Below are positions 1 to 8,073 of a stretch of DNA of 64,000 bases, in pieces. Where the stretch lies: positions 1,736,001 to 1,800,000 of the forward strand of contig NZ_JAPEOX010000001.1 of assembly GCF_026340675.1 (NCBI RefSeq). Direction: 5' to 3'. This stretch comes from Streptomyces sp. NBC_01264 (lineage in GTDB: Bacteria > Actinomycetota > Actinomycetes > Streptomycetales > Streptomycetaceae). The notes under the pieces are model-generated. The model had not been told where the DNA came from and searched no databases. It saw nothing but the letters and a program-made list of their open reading frames with translations. The stretch's first letter is position 1; each line of letters opens with the position of its first letter. Both the position numbers and the translations under genes were made by a program.

Positions 1-148
1 CGAGCCGGACCAGCGGCGGCACGAGCAGCACTGCCAGCGCGATCAGTACGACGATCACCGCCGAGGTCCGCACCCGCAGGTTCCGGGTGGAGCCGCGGTC
101 GCGGCCGTGGGAGCGCCAGAGCAGCGGCGCCGGGGTCGTGTCAGCCAT
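1..148 (-). CDS. ABC importer permease, DppC-like (partial, runs off left edge)
   Basis: This is the N-terminal 49 residues of a second membrane subunit of a peptide/nickel-type ABC importer; the rest lies outside the window. It has a basic leader (TRNLRVRT) followed by the first hydrophobic helix (AVIVVLIALAVLLV), the usual start of DppC/OppC proteins. The ATG overlaps the stop of the upstream permease gene by 8 bases (ATGGCTGA), so translation is probably coupled. The assignment leans on operon order (binding protein, DppB, then this). Confidence 0.7.
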   Translation of the reverse strand, partial: MADTTPAPLLWRSHGRDRGSTRNLRVRTSAVIVVLIALAVLLVPPLVRL

Positions 149-1157
149 CGAAGCCCACCCTCGGGTCCGCCAGCCCGTAGAGCAGGTCGGACAGCAGGTT
201 CCCGGCCAGCACGGCCGCCGTGGCCAGGACGGTCAGCGCGGCCAGCAGCGGGAAGTCCACCGCGGTCGCGGCCTGCACGGTGGCCGCGGCGATGCCGGGC
301 CAGCTGAAGACGGTCTCCACCAGCAGCGCACCGGTGATCAGCTCCGGCACCCGCGACCCGATCAGGGTCAGCATCGGGAGCATGCCGGAGCGCAGCCCGT
401 GGCCGAGCAGCACCCGCCGCTCCGCCAGGCCCCGCGCGCGGGCGCCCCGTACGGGATCCTCCTCCAGCGCGTCGGCCACGCCCTGTCTGACGTACAGGAA
501 GAACCAGGGCAGTTGGGAGATGCCGAGGACGAGCGCGGGCAGCACCAGGTGGCGGGCCACCTGCCCGGCGGTGACCACGTCGCTGCCCGCGTCGGTGAGG
601 CCTCCGGACGGCAGCACGCCCAGGCGCACCGAGAAGAACCAGATGGCGAGCAGGCCCAGCCAGAAGGCCGGGGCCGCTTCGAGGGTGTACGCGAGCCCGG
701 AGACGGCCCGGTCCAGGCGCCCGCCCTGGCGGCGCGCGGCCAGGACGCCGAGCCCGGTGCCGAGCAGCACGGCGACGGCGAAGGCGCACAGCGTGAGCAG
801 GGCCGACCAGCCGAGCCGCTCGGCGATGACGTCGGAGACGGGCTGGCGCATGACGGCGGAGGTGCCGAGATCACCGGTCAGGGCCGAGGTCAGCCACTCC
901 CACCAGCGCGCGAGCAGCGGCTGATCGGCGCCGAGGTTGGCCCGCAGCTGGTCGAGTCCGGCCTGCGAGGCGGTGAGCCCGGCGGTGCCGGCGTAGGCCT
1001 TGACGGGGTCGAAGGGGGACAGCGCGGCGACCGCGAAGACCCCGAAGGTGACGACGACCAGCACCGGCCCGGCGAACAGCGTCCGCCGGCCCGCCATGCG
1101 CGCCATCGGCCCCCAGGGGAGCCGGTGGAGCCGGTGGAGCGAGAGGGGACGGCTCAC
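141..1157 (-). CDS. ABC importer permease, DppB/OppB family
   Basis: Inner-membrane channel subunit of a dipeptide/oligopeptide/nickel-type importer. The sequence shows a first helix near residues 28-45, a periplasmic loop, then further helices, and the EAA-type loop that contacts the ATPase (GARARGLAERRVLLGHGLR). I chose the GTG whose bases overlap the stop of the binding-protein gene (GTGA), typical of coupled genes; an internal ATG at 1106 preceded by a weaker site is possible and would still keep the first helix. About 338 residues, normal for the family. Substrate cannot be told from sequence. Confidence 0.85.
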   Translation of the reverse strand: MSRPLSLHRLHRLPWGPMARMAGRRTLFAGPVLVVVTFGVFAVAALSPFDPVKAYAGTAGLTASQAGLDQLRANLGADQPLLARWWEWLTSALTGDLGTSAVMRQPVSDVIAERLGWSALLTLCAFAVAVLLGTGLGVLAARRQGGRLDRAVSGLAYTLEAAPAFWLGLLAIWFFSVRLGVLPSGGLTDAGSDVVTAGQVARHLVLPALVLGISQLPWFFLYVRQGVADALEEDPVRGARARGLAERRVLLGHGLRSGMLPMLTLIGSRVPELITGALLVETVFSWPGIAAATVQAATAVDFPLLAALTVLATAAVLAGNLLSDLLYGLADPRVGFDG

Positions 1158-2755
1158 TTCTGCTTCGGCTTCCAGCTCTCGATGTTCCACCAGGGGCCGG
1201 TTCCGAGGCCGTGGTCGTGCGGCTCGGTCTGGGTGGAGGGTCCGTCCCACCGGTCGGCCACGACGTAGAGGTGGTCGATGTGGGTGAGGTAGACGTAGCC
1301 CGGGTTCTTGACCAGCTCGCGCTGGACCGTGTCGTACGCCGCCTTGCGCACGGCCGGGTCCGCGCTCCGGCGGCCCTCCAGCAGGGCCTTGTCGACGACC
1401 GGGTTGGCGTACCGGGCCATGTTGTTGAAGCCGTCGCCGGCGAGCGCGGAGTTCAGCGTCAGGTACTGGTCGAAGTCCGGGTCGGCCGGGGAGCCGCCGC
1501 CCGCGAGGACGGCGTCGGTCCGCATCCGGGGCTCGATGACCTCCCAGCTGCCGGACTCGGTGGTGACCTGGATGCCGGCCTTCTTCGCGTCGGAGGCGAA
1601 GGCGAGCGCGTGGTCCTGGCGGAGCTTGTCGCCGGTGGTGTACCAGAGCAGGAAGGCGGCGCGGACCCCGTTCTTGACGCGGATGCCGTCGGCGCCGGGG
1701 ATCCAGCCGGCTTCGTCGAGGATCTGCTTGGCCCTGGCGAGGTCGTACGCACGCTCCGTGCCGGCGGTGAACCAGGGACTGCCGGTCGGGACGGGGCCGT
1801 AGGCGGCCTTGCCCGCGCCCTCCAGGAGCTTGTCGACCATGGTGGCGCGGTCCACGGCGATGTCCAGGGCCTGGCGGACGGCCGTGTCACCGGTGACGGG
1901 GTGCTCGGTCGGCAGGGTGACGTTGCGGTAGTCGAAGGACTTCGCGGCGTAGGTCCTGAGCGCCTTGTCGCCCTTGAATCCCTTGGCCAGGTTCGGCGGC
2001 AGGACGGCCCCGTCCAGTTCGCCGGAGCGCAGCCGGGTGGCGCGCACGTCGTCGTCCTTGATGACCGCCATGGTGAACTTCTTCACCGCGGGCTCGCCGC
2101 CCCAGTAGGTGGGGTTGGCCTTGAAGCTCAGCTTCTCGCCCTTGGACCAGGCGGTGAGCACGTACGGTCCGGTGCCGACGGGCTTGGTGGTGAACTCCCC
2201 GCTGTTGACGTCCTGTCCGCCCGCGAGGTGCTCGGGGGCGATGGGTAGGACGGTCCGTTCGGCGAAGGGGGCGTAGGGGTACTTCAGGGTGAAGACGACG
2301 GCCTCGTCGCCCCGTGCGGTGACGTCCGCGATCGCGTCGAGCTCGGACTTGGACGCGTTGTTCGTCTTCGCGTCGAGGATCGTCCGGTAGGTGAAGACGA
2401 CGTCCTTGGCGCCGAAGGGCCGCCCGTCGCTGAACCGCACGCCCCGGCGGAGCGCGTAGGTGTAGGTGAGCCCGTCCGCGGAGACCGTCGGCAGGGCCTC
2501 GGCCAGCGCGGGCTTCAGCTTCATGTCGGCGTCGTGCGCGAGCAGTCCGTCGAAGATCTTCGAGTTGCCGTCCTTGCCGTAGCCCAGCAGCGGGCTGAGG
2601 CTCTCCGGCTCGGTGGCTATGCCGACGACGGCGGAGTCTGCGGCCCCGGCGCCCGCCGCGGCACCTCCCCCGGGGTTCGAACAGGCTGCCGCGCCCGTGA
2701 CGATCACCGCGGCCGCGGTCGCCCCGGCCATTCCCCGTACGGTCCGGGCCTTCAC
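1154..2755 (-). CDS. ABC importer substrate-binding lipoprotein, SBP family 5
   Basis: Extracellular solute receptor for the DppB/C permeases encoded just downstream. A short basic N-terminus and hydrophobic stretch end in a lipobox (VTGAAAC), so the mature protein should be lipid-anchored at the cysteine. The body has family 5 features: an early SLSPLLGYGKDG segment, RRGVRFSDGRPFGAKDVVFTY-type core motif, and the GTGPYVL signature. I start at the GTG preceded by AAGGAAG about nine bases upstream; a longer reading lacks a signal peptide in the right place. About 533 residues. It probably binds peptides or a similar ligand; the ATPase genes are not in the window. Confidence 0.88.
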   Translation of the reverse strand: MKARTVRGMAGATAAAVIVTGAAACSNPGGGAAAGAGAADSAVVGIATEPESLSPLLGYGKDGNSKIFDGLLAHDADMKLKPALAEALPTVSADGLTYTYALRRGVRFSDGRPFGAKDVVFTYRTILDAKTNNASKSELDAIADVTARGDEAVVFTLKYPYAPFAERTVLPIAPEHLAGGQDVNSGEFTTKPVGTGPYVLTAWSKGEKLSFKANPTYWGGEPAVKKFTMAVIKDDDVRATRLRSGELDGAVLPPNLAKGFKGDKALRTYAAKSFDYRNVTLPTEHPVTGDTAVRQALDIAVDRATMVDKLLEGAGKAAYGPVPTGSPWFTAGTERAYDLARAKQILDEAGWIPGADGIRVKNGVRAAFLLWYTTGDKLRQDHALAFASDAKKAGIQVTTESGSWEVIEPRMRTDAVLAGGGSPADPDFDQYLTLNSALAGDGFNNMARYANPVVDKALLEGRRSADPAVRKAAYDTVQRELVKNPGYVYLTHIDHLYVVADRWDGPSTQTEPHDHGLGTGPWWNIESWKPKQK

Positions 2756-2886
2756 CTGGTGCACTTCCTTCGTTATTGCAAAGAGCTCGCAATAATGCCA
2801 GACGGGAACGGAAGGACACGAACCGGGCACCCGGGCGGGAAGGGGTCCGCAGAGGTCTTGCCCGGCCGCCGCGGGGCGTGCCATAA

Positions 2887-2898
2887 ATGTCTAGACCT
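2887..2898. promoter_or_regulatory. possible DasR/GntR-type operator (GTCTAGAC core)
   Basis: An 8-bp perfect palindrome GTCTAGAC sits between the divergent binding-protein and fnIII-lipoprotein genes. With its flanks it reads ATGTCTAGACCT, 9 of 12 matches to the published DasR core TGGTCTAGACCA. The site is short, so this is tentative. Confidence 0.25.
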
Positions 2899-2913
2899 TT
2901 CCGAGGAGCAGGA

Positions 2914-2981
2914 ACCGGAAGACCCGGAGCACCGGAAGACCCGAAGCACCGGAAGACCCGAAGCACCGGAAGAAGAGGGCG
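2914..2981. repeat. 17-bp tandem repeat upstream of the fnIII lipoprotein
   Basis: Three near-perfect copies of ACCGGAAGACCCGAAGC, the first with one G for A change, followed by a truncated fourth copy that runs into the ribosome-site region of the gene starting at 2988. The unit is not a multiple of three. It is purine-rich and could affect translation of the downstream gene or simply be a minisatellite. Confidence 0.75.
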
Positions 2982-2987
2982 CCCGCC

Positions 2988-3998
2988 GTGCACGACCCCG
3001 CACCCAGCACCGCGCCGCACCCCCCGCACCGCACCCGGCGGCCGTCCGTACGGGCAGGAGCGGCGCCCGCCCTCGCCCTGCTCCTCGCGGCCGCCGCGCT
3101 GACGGCGTGCGGCGGCTCCGACACCGAGCCCCCGGCGGCTCCGGCCGGGCTCACGGCCCAGGCCGGCAGCGCCACGACCGTGCACGTCATGTGGCTGTCA
3201 CCCGCACCCTCCGACGGGGTGACCTCCTTCCTCGTCTACCAGGCGGACCGGCTGGTCCGCGAACTGCCCGCCGACAAGACGATGACGGACATCACCGGCC
3301 TCACCCCGCGGACGGCCTACGCGTTCACCGTCCGCGCCCGGGACGCCGCCGGGAACACCTCCCCGGCCGGCCCGGCCGCCTCCGCCACCACCCCCGCCGC
3401 CACGGCCGAGGACCGGCGGGCCCCGACCGCGCCGCCCCGTACGAACGGCCAGCAGCTCGGGCCCACTTCCGCCCGGCTGACCTGGGCCGCGGCCACCGAC
3501 GACACGGGCGTCACCGCCTACGACGTCTACCAGGGCGACGCCCGGATCCACACGGTCGGCCCCGGCGTCACCACGACGGTCCTGGAGGACCTCCAGCCCG
3601 ACAGCGTGTACACCTTCACCGTCCGGGCCCGCGACGGCGCCGACAACTCCTCCCCCGACGGCCCGGCCGTCGACGTGAGGACCCCGCCCGGTCCCGGACA
3701 GCGGAACGGCACCGCCCCGGGCGAGTTCACCGCGGCCGCCTCGCCGGGCACGGTCACCCTCACCTGGACCGCGCCGGCGACCGGCCGGGAGACCAGCGAG
3801 TACGAGCTCTACGTCAACGGCCGCCCCACCACCGTCATCCAGTTCGGCGCGGGCGCCGTCCCGGCGGGCCGGGCGGAGCACCGCCTCACGGTCGCCGAAC
3901 CGCCCGGTACCGTATGGACGTTGAAGCTCCGGGCGCGGCTGCCCGACGGCACCTGGGGGGCCTTCTCAGCCGAGCGGCGGATCGTACTGGCCGCCTGA
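2988..3998 (+). CDS. secreted lipoprotein with fibronectin type III repeats
   Basis: The 336-residue product has a basic leader, a hydrophobic stretch and a lipobox (LTAC, about residues 38-41), so it should be anchored on the outer face of the membrane. The rest is three beta-sandwich repeats of about 95 residues; two carry clear fnIII hallmarks (PxxP start, W near the B strand, the LxPxTxYxFTVRARDxAGNxS block). No catalytic domain is present. fnIII modules in actinomycetes usually accompany polysaccharide-degrading enzymes, so a carbohydrate- or wall-related role is possible but unproven. Starts at GTG; no close relative is recognised. Confidence 0.8.
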   Translation: MHDPAPSTAPHPPHRTRRPSVRAGAAPALALLLAAAALTACGGSDTEPPAAPAGLTAQAGSATTVHVMWLSPAPSDGVTSFLVYQADRLVRELPADKTMTDITGLTPRTAYAFTVRARDAAGNTSPAGPAASATTPAATAEDRRAPTAPPRTNGQQLGPTSARLTWAAATDDTGVTAYDVYQGDARIHTVGPGVTTTVLEDLQPDSVYTFTVRARDGADNSSPDGPAVDVRTPPGPGQRNGTAPGEFTAAASPGTVTLTWTAPATGRETSEYELYVNGRPTTVIQFGAGAVPAGRAEHRLTVAEPPGTVWTLKLRARLPDGTWGAFSAERRIVLAA

Positions 3999-4132
3999 AC
4001 CCCCGCGCCGCGGAGCGGTTCGCGACAACCTGTTCGTCCGATCTGGCCCGAACGGCACTACGGAGAAAGAAGATCGCGCAGAATACTCCCGTGTTCGGTG
4101 AGTACTCGGTCAACAACAATCAGGCAGATTCC

Positions 4133-6187
4133 ATGGACGGCATTCCTGGAGCAGACTCTGGCGCCGTGTCGGGAAACCTGCCGCCGGAAACGGCGAGCTT
4201 CGTGGGCCGCGAGCGTGAACTCGGCCTCCTGTCCGACCTGCTGCGCGAGCGGCGGCTCGTGACGCTCACGGGCGTCGGCGGCGTCGGCAAGTCCAGGCTG
4301 GCCCTGCGGGCCGCCGCCGACCCCCGCCAGCGCAGGCACGACGGGGTGTGGTGGGTGGAGCTCTCGCCCCTGCGCGACGCCGAGCTGCTCACCGCCACGG
4401 TCGCGCACACCCTCGGCCTGGCCCACCAGTCCCCGCGCCCCCTCGACGAGGAACTGTGCGCGTGGATGGCCGACAAGGAGCTGCTGATCGTCCTCGACAC
4501 CTGCGAGCACCTGGTGGCCGCCTGCCGGCACCTGGTGGGCGAACTCCTGCAGTCCGCACCGGGCCTGACGGTCCTGATCACCACGCGCGAGCCGCTCCGC
4601 AGCCCCGGGGAACACCTCGTCGAGGTCAGCCCGCTGCCCAGTGACGGACCCGAGAGCGACGCCCTCGCCCTCTTCCGGGCCTGCGCGCTCGCCGCCACCC
4701 CGCAGGCCGCGGCCGCCTTCGCCGACCCGGAGCGGGCGGCCCTCGCCGCGGACATCTGCCGCCGCCTGGACGGGATCCCCCTCGCCCTCGAACTGGCCGG
4801 GGCCCGGATGCGGCTGTGGACCCTGGAGCAGATGGCCCAGCGCCTCGAAGGCCGCTTCGACCTGCTCTCCGGCACCACCACCGCCCGCCTCCCCCGGCAC
4901 CAGACGATGCGCACCGCGATCGGCTGGAGCCACGAGCTGTGCGAACCGGTCGAGCGGCTGCTGTGGGCCCGTCTCTCGGTGTTCACCGGGGACTTCGACA
5001 TCGCCGCGGCGCGCGCGGTGTGCTCGGGCGGCCCGCTGCCCGCCGCGCGGGTGGAGCGGGTGCTGGCGGGCCTGGTGGCCAAGTCGGTGGTCCGGTGCAG
5101 CCGTGAGCGGGGCGCGGGCGCCCGCTACCGGCTGCTGGACACGATCCGCGAATACGGGCAGGACTGGCTGGCGGAACTCGGCGAGGAACGGGTCGTCGCC
5201 GACCGGCACGCCCATTGGTACGCGGCGCTCTCCAAGGCCGCCGAACCGGGCTGGATGGGGCCCGGCCAGGTGGACTGGTACCGCAGGATGACCGCCGAGC
5301 ACGCGCAGCTGCGTACGGCCCTGGAGCACCTGCTCCGCTCGGACCCGACGGCGGCCCTGGAGGCGGCCGGCGCGCTCTGGTTCTTCTGGTTCTCCTGCGG
5401 CCACGTCGACGAGGGCCGGTCCTTCCTCGAACGGGCCCTGAGCAGGGGCCCGCGCTCGGGCGCCGCGTACGTCCAGGCCCTGTGGGCCCTGGGGCTCACC
5501 ACCATGCTCCAGGGCGACCTGGCCACCGCCGAGGAGCTCGGCAAGGAGTGCACGGGCGCCGCGGCCACGCTGGCGGACCCCGAGCCGGAGCTGCGCGCCG
5601 CGTACCTGCACGCGGTGTCGGTGCTGATGCCGGGTGATCCCGTACGGGCCCTCGCGCTCGCCGGACCCCGGGCGCGCGGGGGGCACGGCGGCAGACCCAG
5701 CGGCGTGGGCTGGCTGCTGTGCCGGCTGGCCACCGGCTACGCCCTGTGCGACCTCGGGCGCTTCGAGGAGGCCGAGCGGGAGGCCCAGGGCCTGCGCGAG
5801 GCCTGCGCGGAGCTGGGCGAGCGCTGGCTGCGGGCGTACGCGGACTACATCCTGGCCATGGCGGCGCTGGGGCTCGGCCACCACGGGGAGGCGGCCCGGC
5901 ACGCGCGGGCGATGCTGTCGGGCAAACGGCTGCTGGGCGACCGCTTCGGGATCGCGCTCGGCCTCGACCTGCTGGCGGCGGCCGTGGCGGGCCTGGGCGA
6001 CGGCGAGCTGGCGGCCCGGCTGCTGGGCACGGGGCACGCCTGGTGGCGCACGGTGGGCCGGCCGCAGATGGGCTCCCCCTCGCTCACGGCCGTGCGCGAC
6101 CAGGGCGAACGGCAGGCCCGGGCGGCGATCGGCGACGAGGCGTACGAAAGCGCCTTCTCGGGCGGTGCGGCGGCGTCCACCGGCTGA
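4133..6187 (+). CDS. STAND/NB-ARC ATPase with TPR-like tail, AfsR/LuxR-type without DNA-binding domain
   Basis: About 684 residues. After NLPPETASFVGRERE, the standard start of this NTPase module, come a Walker A (GVGGVGKS) and Walker B (LLIVLDTCEHL), a sensor TTREPLR, and the winged-helix block ending RLLDTIREYGQDWL. The C-terminal half is helical repeat (TPR-like). Relatives in Streptomyces normally carry a SARP domain at the front or a LuxR helix-turn-helix at the end; neither is seen, so it may act through a partner. I start at the ATG at 4133; a GTG at 4091 is in frame. Neither has a strong ribosome site. Confidence 0.8.
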   Translation: MDGIPGADSGAVSGNLPPETASFVGRERELGLLSDLLRERRLVTLTGVGGVGKSRLALRAAADPRQRRHDGVWWVELSPLRDAELLTATVAHTLGLAHQSPRPLDEELCAWMADKELLIVLDTCEHLVAACRHLVGELLQSAPGLTVLITTREPLRSPGEHLVEVSPLPSDGPESDALALFRACALAATPQAAAAFADPERAALAADICRRLDGIPLALELAGARMRLWTLEQMAQRLEGRFDLLSGTTTARLPRHQTMRTAIGWSHELCEPVERLLWARLSVFTGDFDIAAARAVCSGGPLPAARVERVLAGLVAKSVVRCSRERGAGARYRLLDTIREYGQDWLAELGEERVVADRHAHWYAALSKAAEPGWMGPGQVDWYRRMTAEHAQLRTALEHLLRSDPTAALEAAGALWFFWFSCGHVDEGRSFLERALSRGPRSGAAYVQALWALGLTTMLQGDLATAEELGKECTGAAATLADPEPELRAAYLHAVSVLMPGDPVRALALAGPRARGGHGGRPSGVGWLLCRLATGYALCDLGRFEEAEREAQGLREACAELGERWLRAYADYILAMAALGLGHHGEAARHARAMLSGKRLLGDRFGIALGLDLLAAAVAGLGDGELAARLLGTGHAWWRTVGRPQMGSPSLTAVRDQGERQARAAIGDEAYESAFSGGAAASTG

Positions 6188-6245
6188 CGGCGACCCGTGT
6201 CGTGGGCCCAGCCGGTGGCGCCGTGGCGTAACTCCGGGGCTCCCG

Positions 6246-6338
6246 TCAGTACGGGAGGGGTCTGCCCGACGGGGTACGCAGATCCAGGTCTCGGGGTGCG
6301 GGCTTCGGGACGGGCTTTCGGATCAGCTGCTGGCGCAT
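6246..6338 (-). CDS. 30-residue peptide gene, unknown
   Basis: A 30-codon reading frame begins 13 bases after the stop of the DUF5999 gene and has a very good ribosome site (GAGGAGG, five bases from the ATG). The peptide is basic and rich in proline and arginine (starts MRQQLIRKPVPKPAPR, ends GRPLPY) with no cysteine or signal peptide. The ribosome site and the tight spacing argue that it is translated with DUF5999. I recognise no family. Confidence 0.5.
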   Translation of the reverse strand: MRQQLIRKPVPKPAPRDLDLRTPSGRPLPY

Positions 6339-6351
6339 GCTACCTCCTCGC

Positions 6352-6537
6352 TCAGACAAGGGCCGGGCGGCGGGGTTCCACCGTGCGGCCGTCGGGGAGC
6401 AGTTCACCTGTGTCGTCGAACACCACGGCGCCGTTGCACAGCAGATTCCAGCCCTGTTCGGGGTGGAAGGCCACGGTGCGTGCGGCGTCGTGATCGACGC
6501 TGTCGGCGGACGGGCAGGGGGGCTGGTGGGAGCACAT
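6352..6537 (-). CDS. DUF5999 family protein
   Basis: A 61-residue protein matching, from memory, the small Streptomyces DUF5999 family: MCSHQPPCP at the start, then RTVAFHPEQGWNLLCNG and DDTGELLPDG. Three cysteines and two histidines near the N-terminus might bind metal, but no function is known. The ATG has an AGGAGG site six bases upstream. It is followed by a 30-residue reading frame in the same direction. Confidence 0.85.
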   Translation of the reverse strand: MCSHQPPCPSADSVDHDAARTVAFHPEQGWNLLCNGAVVFDDTGELLPDGRTVEPRRPALV

Positions 6538-6692
6538 GGCGCACCTCCTCGCAGTGTGGGGCGGGAGGGCCGGTGGTCACCCGGTCGAATCCGCGATCCA
6601 CGGTGGCGGTGAGTATTGCTGATCGCCACCCCCGGACGGAACCCATATTCGCCGCCCAGTTCAGGGTGTGTATGCCCGCTTACGATGCGCTC

Positions 6693-7130
6693 ATGCCCGC
6701 TATCCGGATCATTCGCCACACACTTCTCGACCCCGCGGAGGCGTGGAGGAGGCTGACGGACTGGGAACGCCACGGCGCCGCCGTCCCGCTCACCCGGGCG
6801 ATCATCGAAACGCCGCCTCCGACGCACACCGGGACCCGTTTCACCATGCGTACGGGCGTGGGGAGGATCACGTTCGACGACCCCATGGAAGTGACCTTCT
6901 GGCGGCCCCCGCAGGGCGGCTCGGCGGGACTGGTCCGGCTCGTCAAACACGGCCGCGTGGTGCGCGGCCGGGCGGAGATCGAGCTCCGTCCCTCGCCCGG
7001 GGGCGGCGGCGAGGCCGAATGGCGCGAGGAACTGCGCGTACGCGGCCTGGGCCGCCCCTTCGACCCCCTGGTCGCGGCGGCTGCCCGGCTCTTCTTCACC
7101 CGCGCCCTGGACCGCCTGCTGCGGCCCTGA
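6693..7130 (+). CDS. SRPBCC (START-like) family protein
   Basis: A 145-residue protein of the polyketide-cyclase/SRPBCC type: an N-terminal strand (RIIRHTLLDPAEAWRRLTDW), the middle beta sheet (FTMRTGVGRITFDDPMEVTFWRP) and the long C-terminal helix (FDPLVAAAARLFFTRALDRLL) make a hydrophobic ligand cavity in this fold. It is often described as a lipid, hormone or polyketide binder; no substrate can be inferred here. An in-frame ATG 21 bases upstream is possible. Confidence 0.75.
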   Translation: MPAIRIIRHTLLDPAEAWRRLTDWERHGAAVPLTRAIIETPPPTHTGTRFTMRTGVGRITFDDPMEVTFWRPPQGGSAGLVRLVKHGRVVRGRAEIELRPSPGGGGEAEWREELRVRGLGRPFDPLVAAAARLFFTRALDRLLRP

Positions 7131-7195
7131 GCCCCGCGGTTAAGGTTCCCCCGTCACCGCACCCGGTGATCACCGCGCGACCGAAGGGGATCTCC

Positions 7196-8002
7196 GTGGC
7201 CACCCCGCCACCTCCGCAGGCAGGCCCGTACGGTCCGTACGCGGCCCGGCAGCCGCAGCAGCCCGGGCCGGCGGGCCCGTACGCCCCGCCGCAGTCCGCG
7301 GGCCCCTACGGTCCGCACGCGGGCCACGCGCCGCACGTGCCGCCGCAGCCGGGCCCGTACGGCTCCTGGTCCGCGCCGCAGCCCTCGTACGGCTGCCGGC
7401 TCTGCGGGGCCGGTCCGGCCGCCGAGGCGACCGTGCGCGGCCATCAGGGGATGATCGTGCTGATGCGGTTCCTGAGCCTGCGGGGGCCGTTCTGCCGGGA
7501 CTGCGGGCTCGCCACCTACCGCCGCATGTCCTCGGACACCCTGTGGCAGGGCTGGTGGGGTCCCCTGTCGGCGTTCATCACGCCGGTCACCCTGCTGCTG
7601 AACCTCGGCCCGCGCGCGGCCTTCCGCCGGCTCGCTCCCCCGACGGGCGGCCACCGGCCCCCGCTCGACCCGGGCAGGCCGCTGCGCCGCCGGCCGGCCG
7701 CACTGTTCTTCCTCGTACCGGCCCTGCTCCTCCTCCTGGCGATCCCCACCCTGATCCTGATCGGCGTGCTGGCCGGGGACGACGCCCCGCGCCCGCTGGT
7801 GTCGGGGCAGTGCGTCCGCAACGTGGGCGACTGGAGCGACCAGAAGCTCCTCGTCACCGACTGCGCCGCTCCGGAGGCCCAGTACCGCGCCACCCGGCCC
7901 TCGTCGGCCCCGGGCGGGACCTGCGCCCCCGGCGACTTCCTGGCCCTGCCCGCCTACAGCCCCGAAGGCACCGTCCTCTACTGCCTGACCCCGCTGCACT
8001 GA
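7196..8002 (+). CDS. proline-rich membrane protein with zinc-ribbon-like cysteines (LppU-like tail)
   Basis: 268 residues. The first ~60 residues are Gly/Pro/Tyr-rich (repeated GPYGP-type units). Then come two CxxC pairs (CRLC and CRDC) spaced as in a cytosolic zinc ribbon, a weak hydrophobic stretch and a clear transmembrane helix near residues 165-187 (FFLVPALLLLLAIPTLILI). The last ~70 residues, outside the cell, hold four cysteines (QCVRNV, TDCAAP, TCAPGD, YCLTP) as in the LppU-like family. GTG start with AAGGGGA upstream. Function unknown. Confidence 0.75.
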   Translation: MATPPPPQAGPYGPYAARQPQQPGPAGPYAPPQSAGPYGPHAGHAPHVPPQPGPYGSWSAPQPSYGCRLCGAGPAAEATVRGHQGMIVLMRFLSLRGPFCRDCGLATYRRMSSDTLWQGWWGPLSAFITPVTLLLNLGPRAAFRRLAPPTGGHRPPLDPGRPLRRRPAALFFLVPALLLLLAIPTLILIGVLAGDDAPRPLVSGQCVRNVGDWSDQKLLVTDCAAPEAQYRATRPSSAPGGTCAPGDFLALPAYSPEGTVLYCLTPLH

Positions 8003-8018
8003 CCGGGCGACCGGCAGC

Positions 8019-8058
8019 GGAAGGGCCCCCGGCGCCTCATGGCGCCGGGGGCCCTTCC
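8019..8058. terminator. bidirectional terminator hairpin
   Basis: An 18-bp perfect inverted repeat with a 4-base loop (TCAT) between two convergent genes. There is no clear U-tract, which is common for actinomycete terminators. Confidence 0.85.
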
Positions 8059-8073
8059 CGTTCGTGCCCCGCG

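Noticed and set aside
2534..4130. Upstream extension of the STAND ATPase frame
   Set aside because: It would run through the binding-protein gene and the fnIII gene in the wrong phase; the NTPase module starts near 4190.
4058..6037. 659-codon minus-strand open frame opposite the STAND ATPase
   Set aside because: Low-complexity Gly/Ala/Arg product opposite a gene with clear Walker motifs.
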